Positions 16,672 to 25,112 of a DNA stretch of 64,000 nt are shown piece after piece; position 1 is the first letter of the stretch, and the number at the start of each line of letters is the position of its first letter. Made by a program: the position numbers and the translations under genes. The notes beneath the pieces are model-generated. The model made no database searches. It was not told the DNA's origin and saw nothing but the letters and a program-made list of their open reading frames with translations. Source of the DNA: Candidatus Saccharibacteria bacterium CG2_30_41_52 (GTDB taxonomy: Bacteria; Patescibacteriota; Saccharimonadia; Saccharimonadales; Saccharimonadaceae); NCBI GenBank assembly GCA_001873625.1, contig MNZN01000003.1:1-64000 (forward strand), given 5' to 3'.

Positions 16672-19047
16672 ATGGATTTCGACAAATACAGGCGGGTCAC
16701 TAACTATTTAACTGCTGCACAAATTTTTTTGCAGGACAATTTTTTACTAGAAAGACCATTGACTGCTGATGATGTAAAGCCACGACTGCTGGGTCACTGG
16801 GGTTCTGGTCCGGGTGTTAACTTTGCTTATTCTCATTTAAATAAACTGGTTAAAAAATATGGCCAAGAAATGATGTTTGTTCTAGGCCCGGGACATGCCT
16901 TCCCGGCGCTGCAAGCTAATCTTTTTTTGGAGGGCAGTTTAGGTGAATTTTACCCTGCTGCTACCCATACCTATGAAGGCATTGAATACATCTGCAAAAA
17001 CTTTAGCTGGCCATACGGCTTCCCTAGCCATTCTAATCCAGGCACTCCAGGTGTAATTTTGGAAGGTGGCGAATTAGGTTATTCGTTGTCAACTTCATAC
17101 GGCGCAGCCTTAGATAATCCAAACATGATTGTTGCTTGTTTGGTCGGTGATGGCGAAAATGAAACTGGCCCATCATGTGCCGCATGGCACATCAATAAAA
17201 TTATTGATCCTCGGACTAATGGTACCGTGTTACCTATTTTGCACTTGAACGGATATAAAATTTCAGCACCAACAGTCTATGGACGCATGAGCGATGAAGA
17301 ATTGATTGCCTTATTTACAGGCTATGGTTATGAACCGCGAATCGTCAGCGGCGATAACCTAGACGAACAAATGGAATCAACATTGGAATGGGCTCACCAA
17401 TTAATTTGGAGTATCAAACAATCGCCCGAACCAATTGTCGCACCTAGAATGCCAATGATTGTTATGCGCACCATCAAGGGATGGTCTGGCGTCAAAGTCC
17501 TAGACGGCAAAAAAATTGAAGGCAACTGTTTATCTCACCAAGTCGTTTTGTCCGAAGCTAAGACCGATCCAAAACAATTAAAAATGTTGGAAGAATGGTT
17601 GCGATCATACAAAATCGAAGAATTATTTAACCGCGAGACTGGATTCGGCGATTTCGTCAAAAATGTTGTTCCAGAACCTCACCAAAGAATGGGTATGTCA
17701 CCTCACGCACGTGGCGGAGACGCAGTATATAAACCATTGAATTTGCCAGAAGTTGAAAAGTTCGCAAGCGACGTAACAAATCCTGGAGAAACACTTTCCA
17801 GCAGTATGATCCAAACTGGAAAATACTTAGCAGATGTATTCAGATTGAACGCCGAAAACCGCAACTTCCGAATGATGTCTCCTGATGAAACTTATTCAAA
17901 CAAACTAGATGCTATTCTTAGTGCAACATCACGCGGCTGGGTATGGCCACACGAAGACTGGGATATGGACATGTCACCAGATGGACGTGTCATGGAAATG
18001 CTTAGCGAACACAACCTTCAAGGCTTAGCTCAAGGTTATACAATAACTGGACGACATTCAGTATTTGCCAGTTACGAGGCATTTATCCAAGTCGTTTCAA
18101 GTATGGTAGACCAATACGCCAAATTCCTCAAACACGGTGCAGATTTTAAGTGGCGCGGCACATTTCCATCACTAAATTATATTTTGACAAGTTCGGCTTG
18201 GCGACAAGACCATAACGGTTTTAGCCACCAAAACCCTGGGTTTATTGATGACGTTCTGCGTCGTCATGGTAATTTTGTTGACGTTTACTTTCCTGCTGAT
18301 ACCAACAGTACGCTGATTGTTATGGAAAAAATGCTATCATCAACTAAACAAATTAACGTCGTAGCTGCTGGTAAAACAGCCGAGCCACAATGGTTGACCG
18401 TTGAACAGGCTCGAAAACAAGTCGAAACCGGAATTATGGTTTGGGACTTTGCAAGTGATGAAAATCCAGACGTAGTATTAGTTGGTATTGGTGATTATCC
18501 AACCAAGGAAATCATGGCTGCAATTGACCTAGCTAAACGCGAATGGCCAGATGTGCGCATCCGCTGTATTAACGTTAGTTCACTTACCGCACGTGGTTTC
18601 GGTCAAGGCCGCAACCACATCAGCAAAGATCAATTTAACGAGTTCTTTACGACCAATAAACCGGTTATCTGTAACTTCCACGGATACCCCGAAACAATAA
18701 AATCTGCTTTGTTCAATTACAATGTCGACGCTTCAAGGTTTGATGTTCGCGGCTATATCGAAAGTGGCAGTACAACTACTCCATTTGACATGCACGCTCG
18801 CAATAAAACCAGCCGTTATCAAATCATTATGGCAATCTTTGAACGAATGGCAGAAATGGGTCGCATATCGACCGATGAAGCTCACGCAATCGTCAACAAA
18901 TACCAGCAAAAACTTTTTGACAATATTGATTACATCAAAGAATTTGGTATTGACACACCTGAAATTGATAACTGGGCATGGAAAGCTGAAGTTGATAATA
19001 CGCAGCACATATCAACTGATACATCAGGCGACTACGGTAAAATCTAG
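16672..19047 (+). CDS. xfp: Xylulose-5-phosphate/fructose-6-phosphate phosphoketolase
   Basis: The track starts at 16663, directly against the AGGTGGG ribosome-binding site; the ATG at 16672 gives normal spacing. About 791 aa, the full family length. ThDP-enzyme signatures: LLGHWGSGPG, GPGHAFPALQ, the Mg/ThDP motif GDGENETGPS, LHLNGYKISAPT, and downstream GWVWPHEDWD, SAWRQDHNGFSHQNPG and RGYIESGSTTTPFD. It splits xylulose-5-P or fructose-6-P phosphorolytically to acetyl-phosphate plus glyceraldehyde-3-P or erythrose-4-P, giving energy without the upper glycolytic steps. A strong terminator follows. Confidence 0.97.
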   Translation: MDFDKYRRVTNYLTAAQIFLQDNFLLERPLTADDVKPRLLGHWGSGPGVNFAYSHLNKLVKKYGQEMMFVLGPGHAFPALQANLFLEGSLGEFYPAATHTYEGIEYICKNFSWPYGFPSHSNPGTPGVILEGGELGYSLSTSYGAALDNPNMIVACLVGDGENETGPSCAAWHINKIIDPRTNGTVLPILHLNGYKISAPTVYGRMSDEELIALFTGYGYEPRIVSGDNLDEQMESTLEWAHQLIWSIKQSPEPIVAPRMPMIVMRTIKGWSGVKVLDGKKIEGNCLSHQVVLSEAKTDPKQLKMLEEWLRSYKIEELFNRETGFGDFVKNVVPEPHQRMGMSPHARGGDAVYKPLNLPEVEKFASDVTNPGETLSSSMIQTGKYLADVFRLNAENRNFRMMSPDETYSNKLDAILSATSRGWVWPHEDWDMDMSPDGRVMEMLSEHNLQGLAQGYTITGRHSVFASYEAFIQVVSSMVDQYAKFLKHGADFKWRGTFPSLNYILTSSAWRQDHNGFSHQNPGFIDDVLRRHGNFVDVYFPADTNSTLIVMEKMLSSTKQINVVAAGKTAEPQWLTVEQARKQVETGIMVWDFASDENPDVVLVGIGDYPTKEIMAAIDLAKREWPDVRIRCINVSSLTARGFGQGRNHISKDQFNEFFTTNKPVICNFHGYPETIKSALFNYNVDASRFDVRGYIESGSTTTPFDMHARNKTSRYQIIMAIFERMAEMGRISTDEAHAIVNKYQQKLFDNIDYIKEFGIDTPEIDNWAWKAEVDNTQHISTDTSGDYGKI

Positions 19048-19060
19048 AAGAGAAAATTTA

Positions 19061-19092
19061 AAAATACGAGCTCTAATCGGCTCGTATTTTTT
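19061..19092. terminator. Intrinsic terminator between convergent genes
   Basis: AAAATACGAGC / GCTCGTATTTTTT stem with A-run and T-run on opposite sides; it can serve xfp and the convergent phosphorylase gene. Confidence 0.85.
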
Positions 19093-19105
19093 ATTACCAG
19101 CAAAT

Positions 19106-19873
19106 CTATGCTAATAATTCTTGGATGACAATTTTTAGTTGTTGGTGACGCTTTTGTTCACGTGCCTTGTGCTCAATTGCAAAATCATCACTTAATGCCG
19201 TATGCTGTTCGATTAAATTATCAGCAACATACATACATGCCGCCGATGGAACGTTAAAATGTTTCGAGACCGCAAAGACAGTTGAAGATTCCATTTCTAC
19301 CGCATAATAACCTTGGGCTGACCAATTTCTAACATCATCTTCGGTTTCGCCCAGCATCGCCTGGCAAGTAACCAAAGGTCCACACCAAACATCAACCTGT
19401 TCGCGAGCTAATCGATTTTTTAATGAATCGCTGAGTTGTTCGTCAGCATATTGAATTGGGCTTTCGCGATTATATAACCGGACTGAACTTTCTTCGGCAA
19501 AGCTACTAATAGGAATAACAAAATCACCTGTTTGTATACCTTGTTTTAATCCACCACATGATCCAACTAGAATATTCTTTTTACTACCAAATAGACATGC
19601 AAAATGTAAATACTCACTTATCCAAGCACCACCATAGCCAATCATAAACCAAAGTTTCTTATCACCAATTCGTAGTTCGCGTGCAAATCGTAAAAATGGA
19701 TTAGCCAAATAATTCAGTTCGAATTTTATACCCATTTCCTCCAAAAATTCCTGCAATTCGACAATCATACGTTCTTCATACAAAGTACCATAACAAAGTA
19801 CGCCATCAACGCGATAATCATCGGGCAGGCTCATGTGTTTTTTATATTGTTCAGCAGTAAAACTTTTGTACAC
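19106..19873 (-). CDS. Nucleoside phosphorylase (PNP/UDP family)
   Basis: 255 aa. The PNP_UDP_1 fold is indicated by VGSCGGLKQGIQTGDFVIP (phosphate/ribose site), GPLVTCQAMLGET and the nucleoside-binding YYAVEMESSTVFAVSKHFNV. The family cleaves ribonucleosides with phosphate to a base and ribose-1-phosphate, consistent with nucleotide salvage in a reduced genome. Substrate (uridine, purine or AMP-type) cannot be told. The stop of the downstream-positioned membrane protein gene at 19877 lies 3 nt before the start; both read on the minus strand and may be one operon. Confidence 0.87.
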   Translation of the reverse strand: MYKSFTAEQYKKHMSLPDDYRVDGVLCYGTLYEERMIVELQEFLEEMGIKFELNYLANPFLRFARELRIGDKKLWFMIGYGGAWISEYLHFACLFGSKKNILVGSCGGLKQGIQTGDFVIPISSFAEESSVRLYNRESPIQYADEQLSDSLKNRLAREQVDVWCGPLVTCQAMLGETEDDVRNWSAQGYYAVEMESSTVFAVSKHFNVPSAACMYVADNLIEQHTALSDDFAIEHKAREQKRHQQLKIVIQELLA

Positions 19874-19876
19874 TGA

Positions 19877-21451
19877 CTAAATCTCATCTTTTTTCTCGTT
19901 GATAAATTCTGCCCATTGTCTAATTAGACGAAGAACGGTTTTAAGTGGCAATTCAATAATTGTGTCCAGTGCCAAGGCTACGATATTAACCTTTTTGTAC
20001 TTTTCCGAAACCCATTGTCCCAACAAGATGAAAGGCATGTATAGAAAATCACGTAGTGTCATGATCAAACCTGATTTTGCAGTGACCAATTCTAATTCGC
20101 GTACAAATCCTGACAACCTAAAGCCCAAGAAGCTTGCCGTTGCAAAGAATATAAAGAATATAGCGCCCTGAACGATATTGAATTGCAATCTCATCAGTAT
20201 GTTTGTGACTAAACCGAACACCAGCAAGAACATAACAATAAATGCAACCTTGAATCCAACCGGATATTTGGTCTTTTTAGATGTTGGGTATAAGTTAATC
20301 TGGCTTTGATCTCCATACAACATATTATCTGCATACAATTTGATAGCCTTGGTATTAGCAGTGCCCGGCAGTTTAAGTCCAAATCGCAAAACGGCCATAT
20401 AAACAACTGGTGCTAACAAATTTATAATCAAAGGTGTACACAAAATATATCCGATAGTCACCATATCATATGGAACTTCCACACCAACGCCGATAAGACT
20501 CTTGGTTATTATAAGAAAAATGATACTTTTAATTAGACCACTGTTTAGCTTTTTGTTAGCTTCTTTATATTCTTTTTGAATCTGATCTGAAAATGCAGTA
20601 TGGAAACGGTCACTATTAGTCAGCAGATCACTTAGATCATCGTTTTCCTCGACCATATTTTTTAGAATTCTAAGTGGCGCACCAAATTTATTGATATGTC
20701 GGGTAAGCTTTTCAGTCAGTTCTGATTCAAAGATTGAATCGATATTTTGGTGGAAACTTAGATATTCAATAATATTTACATCTGAAATATTATAAAGTCG
20801 CTGCATGTCAAAACGAACGCTGGCAATATCAGATTTTAGTAATGATTTATATACAGCTACATACAAACTGGCCTCGTAATTTGCTGTTTCGGACTTATCT
20901 GCAATAAATAAATTTTTTTTAAGTATAGATTGGTAGTGCTGATACGCAAAACGAATATAAATTGACTGAATTGTGTCATCAATAATCAGTTTTTCGCTTT
21001 CAACTGATAACAAATCTAATGTCCATTTTTGGGCCAAACTAGCTTTGATGCCAGAATCTTTTAGACGCCAATAATTTCCATAATGCTTTTGAACAATATT
21101 GCCAAGTTTTTCAATAATTTCTACGGGCTGAGTATCGTTTTCAATATAACCGGCCTGAATTAATTCAATAATTAATTCTTCGGCAATTGGCTTGCTAATA
21201 ACAGTGTTATTTTGGAACGACAGATTACGAACAAAAAAACGACGAATCGCATTTTGAATCAACAAATGTTCTTGCAAGTATTCAGCAGCGTTTCGAAGTT
21301 GTTCATATGCCGACGATACTTCTCGCCCTACACCGGCAACGTTAATACGCTGAACAGCAATGTCTTTTTCTTTGGCTTGCGCTGCCCTAGCTGCTGCTAT
21401 TTGAATGCTTAATTGGTGGCCATTTGCGCCCAATTGCTTGTGTGTAGTCAT
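19877..21451 (-). CDS. Large membrane protein, unknown
   Basis: 524 aa, not recognised. Residues 1-300 look soluble and alpha-helical, rich in Lys, Glu and Leu, with no clear catalytic motif. Four or more hydrophobic segments follow: SIIFLIITKSLIGVGV, IGYILCTPLIINLLAPVVYM, FIVMFLLVFGLVTNILM and GAIFFIFFATASFLGF, then an amphipathic C-terminus (FLYMPFILLGQWVSEKYKKV). It precedes the nucleoside phosphorylase on the same strand with 3-nt spacing, so linked expression is likely. A peripheral domain plus four-helix bundle is all that can be stated. Confidence 0.7.
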   Translation of the reverse strand: MTTHKQLGANGHQLSIQIAAARAAQAKEKDIAVQRINVAGVGREVSSAYEQLRNAAEYLQEHLLIQNAIRRFFVRNLSFQNNTVISKPIAEELIIELIQAGYIENDTQPVEIIEKLGNIVQKHYGNYWRLKDSGIKASLAQKWTLDLLSVESEKLIIDDTIQSIYIRFAYQHYQSILKKNLFIADKSETANYEASLYVAVYKSLLKSDIASVRFDMQRLYNISDVNIIEYLSFHQNIDSIFESELTEKLTRHINKFGAPLRILKNMVEENDDLSDLLTNSDRFHTAFSDQIQKEYKEANKKLNSGLIKSIIFLIITKSLIGVGVEVPYDMVTIGYILCTPLIINLLAPVVYMAVLRFGLKLPGTANTKAIKLYADNMLYGDQSQINLYPTSKKTKYPVGFKVAFIVMFLLVFGLVTNILMRLQFNIVQGAIFFIFFATASFLGFRLSGFVRELELVTAKSGLIMTLRDFLYMPFILLGQWVSEKYKKVNIVALALDTIIELPLKTVLRLIRQWAEFINEKKDEI

Positions 21452-21540
21452 AAACGAGTCGTTATATTCCTAATTAATCTATAGATTATTTATTATCTGC
21501 CTGCAACTAATAATATCATCTTTTGAACAACCTGACGTTA

Positions 21541-22509
21541 TCAATTAACAATAGTAATGATCGCCGTGTCAGAGGCTGATATTTTTACTTTTCCGCCAAT
21601 TGGCAAAGTTAGCATTGGTAATGTGTGTCCAAAATCAACTCCAGAAACAACTGGTATGCCACCTAGTCGTTTTGATGCGACAATATTGACAATATCATTT
21701 TCAGAAACCTTACCGTTCGGTTGAAATCGTCCAATAATTACACCTTGCAAATTTTTGCGAACATTTGGCAATTGCAATAACGATTCAAATCGCCTTGAAA
21801 ATTCGCGGGCTGTATATACACCGGCTTCGTCATCATCTTCGATTGCTAAAATAAATTTCGATTTAAAACTCGGTTGATATTCAGTGCCTTGCAACAAGTA
21901 AAACGATCCCAGATTACCACCAATTAGTATTCCTTCGGCTACGCCTGGTTGCAAAACTTGCCACTTTTTAGTTTTGTGACCTTTTTTATCACTCCAGATT
22001 TGCCAAGATTTGCTTTTAACTAAATCAATATTCGATTCTTGGATTAATATACTAGCCAAACTATCTAACGTATACTTCCATTCCGCCATAGCACCAATAA
22101 TATGATAGGTTGGACCAAGATAGCCTATATTGCCGGTCTTGGCATATACAGCATTAACCAGAACTGTTATATCTGAAAAACCAATCATAGGTTTTGGATT
22201 ACTGCTAACTAATCTCCAGTCAATTAACGGCAACGTTTCATTAACCAACCAACCGCCTTGCATAGCCAATATCGCTTTGACGTTTTTATCACGATACGCA
22301 TCATTAATATCATTGGCACGATTAATTGCACTGGCAGTTCCAAAATTTAATACGTTTTTAATCGATTTTCCAAAAGTAATTTTATAGCCTAGCGATTTAA
22401 GCCGTTTTTGAGCACGATCATACTGACGTTTTGAATTAACGCGCATGCTTTGAGACGGAGCAACAACTCTGATCTCGTCGCCTGGTTTTAGCGGACTATA
22501 TGATTTCAT
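21541..22509 (-). CDS. S66-family LD-carboxypeptidase / MccF-like peptidase
   Basis: 322 aa. S66 family: N-terminal GDEIRVVAPSQS, the nucleophile Ser in MIGFSDITVLVNA, a Glu in LAIEDDDEAGVYTAREFSRR and the His in GVDFGHTLPMLTLPIGG, i.e. a complete Ser-Glu-His triad. The family removes the terminal D-residue from the tetrapeptide of peptidoglycan (LdcA) or hydrolyses microcin C-type peptides (MccF). With no signal peptide it is cytoplasmic, fitting muropeptide recycling. Which substrate cannot be decided from sequence. Confidence 0.9.
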   Translation of the reverse strand: MKSYSPLKPGDEIRVVAPSQSMRVNSKRQYDRAQKRLKSLGYKITFGKSIKNVLNFGTASAINRANDINDAYRDKNVKAILAMQGGWLVNETLPLIDWRLVSSNPKPMIGFSDITVLVNAVYAKTGNIGYLGPTYHIIGAMAEWKYTLDSLASILIQESNIDLVKSKSWQIWSDKKGHKTKKWQVLQPGVAEGILIGGNLGSFYLLQGTEYQPSFKSKFILAIEDDDEAGVYTAREFSRRFESLLQLPNVRKNLQGVIIGRFQPNGKVSENDIVNIVASKRLGGIPVVSGVDFGHTLPMLTLPIGGKVKISASDTAIITIVN

Positions 22510-22532
22510 ATATCTATAATAACAGATGACTA

Positions 22533-23345
22533 CTAGATGTCAGATTCAAGGATTTGTTTAGCAACTACGCTTGCAAATCTGGCACCTAATAAATGATTCA
22601 CCGCCAGCAGCTTAGTTACCGTAACGTGATTGAACTTTGCCAGTTTATCGATACTTTCAGGAACCAAAAACTCATCCATTGCGCCATAGATAATATGGAT
22701 TGATATTGGTGCGTTTTTAATATCGTTATAGGCATCTTGAATTATTATCGTATTTTGTAACGATAATTTAAAACTATTCCAATTATTTTCGTTTACATCA
22801 ATACCATCTTCGATACGTAATAACTTGCGCATAAATTGCGAGTTATTAATTGTGAAATCTTTGTTTTGCAAGATAAATTCATAGGCTTTTAAATACAAAT
22901 CTTTACGTTTTTGAGCAATGATGTTCGATTCAGGATCGTTTGGATACAGTGGCGAACTAAGCAAATATGCCCGATCGATTTCGCTCGGAAAGAGGTTACA
23001 ATAATGAGCCGCGATAATTGAGCCCATTGAATGCCCGACTATTTTATATTTACCTTTTATCCGCAATTTTTTGATAGTTTTACGAACATACATCGTGTGA
23101 TCATCAACTGTATATTTACAATCTGTCGGTTTTATCGACTTTCCAAAACCTAATAAATCTATGGCGATAATTCGATGAGTATTCGTATTTAATTCTTTAA
23201 TCAAAGGAACCCAAGTTTTTGATGTCGCCGCAATACCATGCAACAAAATAATCGTCGGCTTGCGCCTATCGCCCGAGTCAAAAGCCACATGAAGAGGCTG
23301 TATTGGTTTCAGGCTATTGATTAGGTATTTTAGAAACTTGAACAT
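22533..23345 (-). CDS. Alpha/beta hydrolase
   Basis: 270 aa. Oxyanion-hole motif IILLHGIAATSKTW, nucleophile elbow VGHSMGS, a cap region with YLLSSPLYPND, the acid in IIYGAMDEFLVP and the His in LAVNHLLGA. Complete Ser-Asp-His triad. This fold spans esterases, lipases, peptidases and haloalkane-type enzymes, so the substrate is open. No signal peptide. It sits between the S66 peptidase and the tRNA-Lys element with its own spacing; no operon partner is evident. Confidence 0.88.
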   Translation of the reverse strand: MFKFLKYLINSLKPIQPLHVAFDSGDRRKPTIILLHGIAATSKTWVPLIKELNTNTHRIIAIDLLGFGKSIKPTDCKYTVDDHTMYVRKTIKKLRIKGKYKIVGHSMGSIIAAHYCNLFPSEIDRAYLLSSPLYPNDPESNIIAQKRKDLYLKAYEFILQNKDFTINNSQFMRKLLRIEDGIDVNENNWNSFKLSLQNTIIIQDAYNDIKNAPISIHIIYGAMDEFLVPESIDKLAKFNHVTVTKLLAVNHLLGARFASVVAKQILESDI

Positions 23346-23369
23346 ATGCAGTTAGTATAGCAAAGAAGA

Positions 23370-23443
23370 GAGGGCCAGGAGGGAATTAGTCACCTGTAAT
23401 TTTCTTTGAAAATTCATTCGACCCCGCCTCAGACAACTTAATG
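23370..23443 (-). repeat. tRNA-linked module plus T-arm 3' copy, Lys locus
   Basis: Minus strand: GTTGTC-TGAGGCGGGGTCG, an AATTTTC-AAA-GAAAATT hairpin, then GGTGACT, then AATTCCCTCCTGGCCCTC (23387-23370), an exact copy of the tRNA-Lys T-arm 3' side and acceptor. The 5' part of the module (GAG hairpin, CGCAAGG) is missing here, so this copy is short or decayed. Confidence 0.7.
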
Positions 23444-23472
23444 GTTGTCGAGGTTTCAATTCCCTGCTGGAT
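23444..23472 (+). repeat. Antisense copy of the tRNA-Lys 3' part
   Basis: Plus strand GGTTGTCGAGGTTTCAATTC resembles the tRNA-Lys T-arm, but lies opposite in orientation to the gene. It follows the terminator hairpin, making tRNA end plus terminator plus antisense copy one long inverted repeat. Confidence 0.7.
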
Positions 23473-23477
23473 ACATT

Positions 23478-23521
23478 CCAAATAAAAATGACTATCCTGA
23501 CGGATGGTCATTTTTATTTGG
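23478..23521 (-). terminator. CCA-anchored terminator of tRNA-Lys
   Basis: CCAAATAAAAATGAC / GTCATTTTTATTTGG with a 14-nt loop; the outer arm includes the encoded CCA. Confidence 0.85.
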
Positions 23522-23595
23522 AGGGCCAGGAGGGAATTGAACCCTCGACAACCTACTTAAGAGGCAGGTGCTCTAACCAGCTGAGCTACTGGCCC
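23519..23595 (-). tRNA. tRNA-Lys (CTT)
   Basis: Minus-strand cloverleaf: acceptor GGGCCAG / CTGGCCC, anticodon loop CTCTTAA (anticodon CTT), stem CCTGC/GTAGG with one G-T pair, T-arm GAGGGTTCAATTCCCTC, discriminator T, encoded CCA at 23519-23521. Confidence 0.95.
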
Positions 23596-23632
23596 ACAAA
23601 TCTGCAAAGAGTTTTCTCTTTTACAAAAACTA

Positions 23633-23661
23633 ATTGTACACTATTACCCCTGTTGATACAA
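23633..23661 (-). promoter_or_regulatory. Promoter of tRNA-Lys
   Basis: Minus strand TTGTAT (23661-23656), 17-nt spacer, TACAAT (23638-23633), about 38 nt before the tRNA. Confidence 0.6.
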
Positions 23662-23697
23662 GTTTATAAATTTCACAACGGTACTAGTGTCAAACCC

Positions 23698-23726
23698 TTT
23701 TTTGCAAGGCTTAACCTTGCAAAAAA
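23698..23726. other. Perfect stem-loop between tRNA genes
   Basis: TTTTTTGCAAGG-CTTAA-CCTTGCAAAAAA, a 12-bp perfect stem. The T-run is on the 5' side on either strand, so it is not a normal intrinsic terminator. Nothing else is visible in 23663-23797. Confidence 0.5.
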
Positions 23727-23797
23727 TATCCAGATGATAACACCTTAGTTGTTCATATTAGTCGATACGATAAAAACGGCTGTCAATTAGTTTTAGA

Positions 23798-23836
23798 CAA
23801 AATAAAAAACCCATCGATGATGAGTTGTTTATTTTG
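23798..23836 (-). terminator. CCA-anchored terminator of tRNA-Arg(TCG)
   Basis: Outer arms CAAAATAAA / TTTATTTTG, inner arms AAC-TCATC / GATG-GGTT with T-run on the minus strand. This locus has no antisense copy or module after it. Confidence 0.75.
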
Positions 23837-23911
23837 GTACACCCGGCAGGACTCGAACCTACGACCCCCTGGTTCGAAGCCAGGTACTCTATCCAACTGA
23901 GCTACGGGTGC
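23835..23911 (-). tRNA. tRNA-Arg (TCG)
   Basis: Minus-strand cloverleaf with acceptor GCACCCG / CGGGTGT (one G-T pair), anticodon stem-loop CCTGG-CTTCGAA-CCAGG, T-arm GTAGGTTCGAGTCCTGC, discriminator A and encoded CCA. It is the only tRNA in the window without an accompanying tRNA-derived element. Confidence 0.95.
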
Positions 23912-24026
23912 ATATCAGGGGTAATTATACCATGAGTGGCTATTGGAAGGTAGCTATTGGAATATGGCAAACGCATCCTGTTCGAGTCAATAGCTAATAG
24001 TCAAATTCCAAATGCCAAAAATGGGC

Positions 24027-24032
24027 TATAAT
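24027..24032 (+). promoter_or_regulatory. -10 box setting a near-leaderless murB start
   Basis: GGGCTATAAT with TATAAT at 24027-24032. It lies inside the ORF-track reading frame and 9 nt before ATG 24042, showing that the track start 24012 is too early. Confidence 0.7.
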
Positions 24033-24041
24033 AATTACCAT

Positions 24042-25061
24042 ATGGATATTCACACAAACATTCCGCTCAAAAACTACACAACCATGAAACTTGGTGGCCC
24101 TGCAAGGTTTATGACAGAGGTGCGCACATCAGAGGAAGTGGCCGAGGTTTACCGAAATGCCAAAACTCAAAAATTACCTATATTTGTAATTGGCGGCGGC
24201 AGTAATGTCATTGCGAAGGACGAAGGTTTTAGCGGCATTATCGTTCGCATGCGCATTCCTGGATTTGAAATTGTTGCTGATGATATTAACTCTACGACCA
24301 TAAAAGTTGGTGCTGGCGAAGAATGGGATTCAGTCGTCAAACGTGCTGTGGATATGCGACTGAGCGGAATCGAAGCAATGTCTGCGATTCCAGGCACAGC
24401 GGGTGCAACTCCGATTCAAAACGTTGGTGCATACGGCCAAGAAATTGCCGATACTCTGCAATCGGTCGAAGCCTATGATAGTCGTGAAGACAGATTAGTT
24501 ACATTAACAAATGACGATTGCCGTTTTGCCTATCGTCACAGCATTTTCCGCGACGAATCCATTGGACGATATGTCATTACTTCGATAACGCTAAAATTAT
24601 CAAAAAACCTACCGACCCCACCATTTTACGACGCGCTGCAAAAATATCTTGATGAAAATAATATCCAAATTTTTACCCAAGAGATAATCAGAAACGCTGT
24701 AATCGCTATTCGCAGTACTAAACTGCCCGACCCACAAATATCACCAAATACTGGATCGTTTTTCAAAAATACAATTGTCGAAAACTGGCAATTGGATGCT
24801 TTGCGCGCAATTAATCCCGACATTCCACTTTTTGAAATGGGAGATGGTCGTTATAAAGTCCCCGCTGGCTGGCTAATCGAACAAACTGGATTAAAAGGTC
24901 AACTTTTACACGGTATGCGCGTATATGACAAAAACGCACTCGTATTAATTAACGAATCTGCAACCTCATACAACGACCTGCTGGCTGCACGTGATGAAAT
25001 AATAGGCCAAGTCCGTGACAAGTTCCGAATTCAAATCGAACAAGAGCCTCTGACAATTTAG
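24042..25061 (+). CDS. murB: UDP-N-acetylenolpyruvoylglucosamine reductase
   Basis: About 339 aa from ATG 24042; the track start (24012) is upstream of the -10 box. FAD-binding motifs NYTTMKLGGPA and IFVIGGGSNV, GIEAMSAIPGTAGATPIQNVGAYG with the flavin-contacting region, FAYRHSIFRD, and the catalytic Ser/Glu region NTGSFFKN...LIEQTGLKG. It reduces UDP-GlcNAc-enolpyruvate to UDP-MurNAc with NADPH, the second committed step of peptidoglycan precursor synthesis, after MurA (31.2 kb). Length and motifs fit type I MurB. Confidence 0.96.
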   Translation: MDIHTNIPLKNYTTMKLGGPARFMTEVRTSEEVAEVYRNAKTQKLPIFVIGGGSNVIAKDEGFSGIIVRMRIPGFEIVADDINSTTIKVGAGEEWDSVVKRAVDMRLSGIEAMSAIPGTAGATPIQNVGAYGQEIADTLQSVEAYDSREDRLVTLTNDDCRFAYRHSIFRDESIGRYVITSITLKLSKNLPTPPFYDALQKYLDENNIQIFTQEIIRNAVIAIRSTKLPDPQISPNTGSFFKNTIVENWQLDALRAINPDIPLFEMGDGRYKVPAGWLIEQTGLKGQLLHGMRVYDKNALVLINESATSYNDLLAARDEIIGQVRDKFRIQIEQEPLTI

Positions 25062-25076
25062 TAACTAACGGACCGC

Positions 25077-25105
25077 TTGCGATTAGGCCCCAAAACGTTT
25101 ATGAT
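25077..25105 (+). promoter_or_regulatory. Promoter of the minor pilin cluster
   Basis: TTGCGA (25077-25082), 17-nt spacer, TATGAT (25100-25105). The predicted start of transcription falls on or next to ATG 25113. Confidence 0.65.
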
Positions 25106-25112
25106 TATAGAT

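Noticed and set aside
23488-23748. ORF-track protein of 86 aa (and similar ORFs at 33159, 33183, 34693-34934, 42608, 42842)
   Set aside because: These are translations of tRNA genes and the tRNA-linked elements on either strand, not protein genes.
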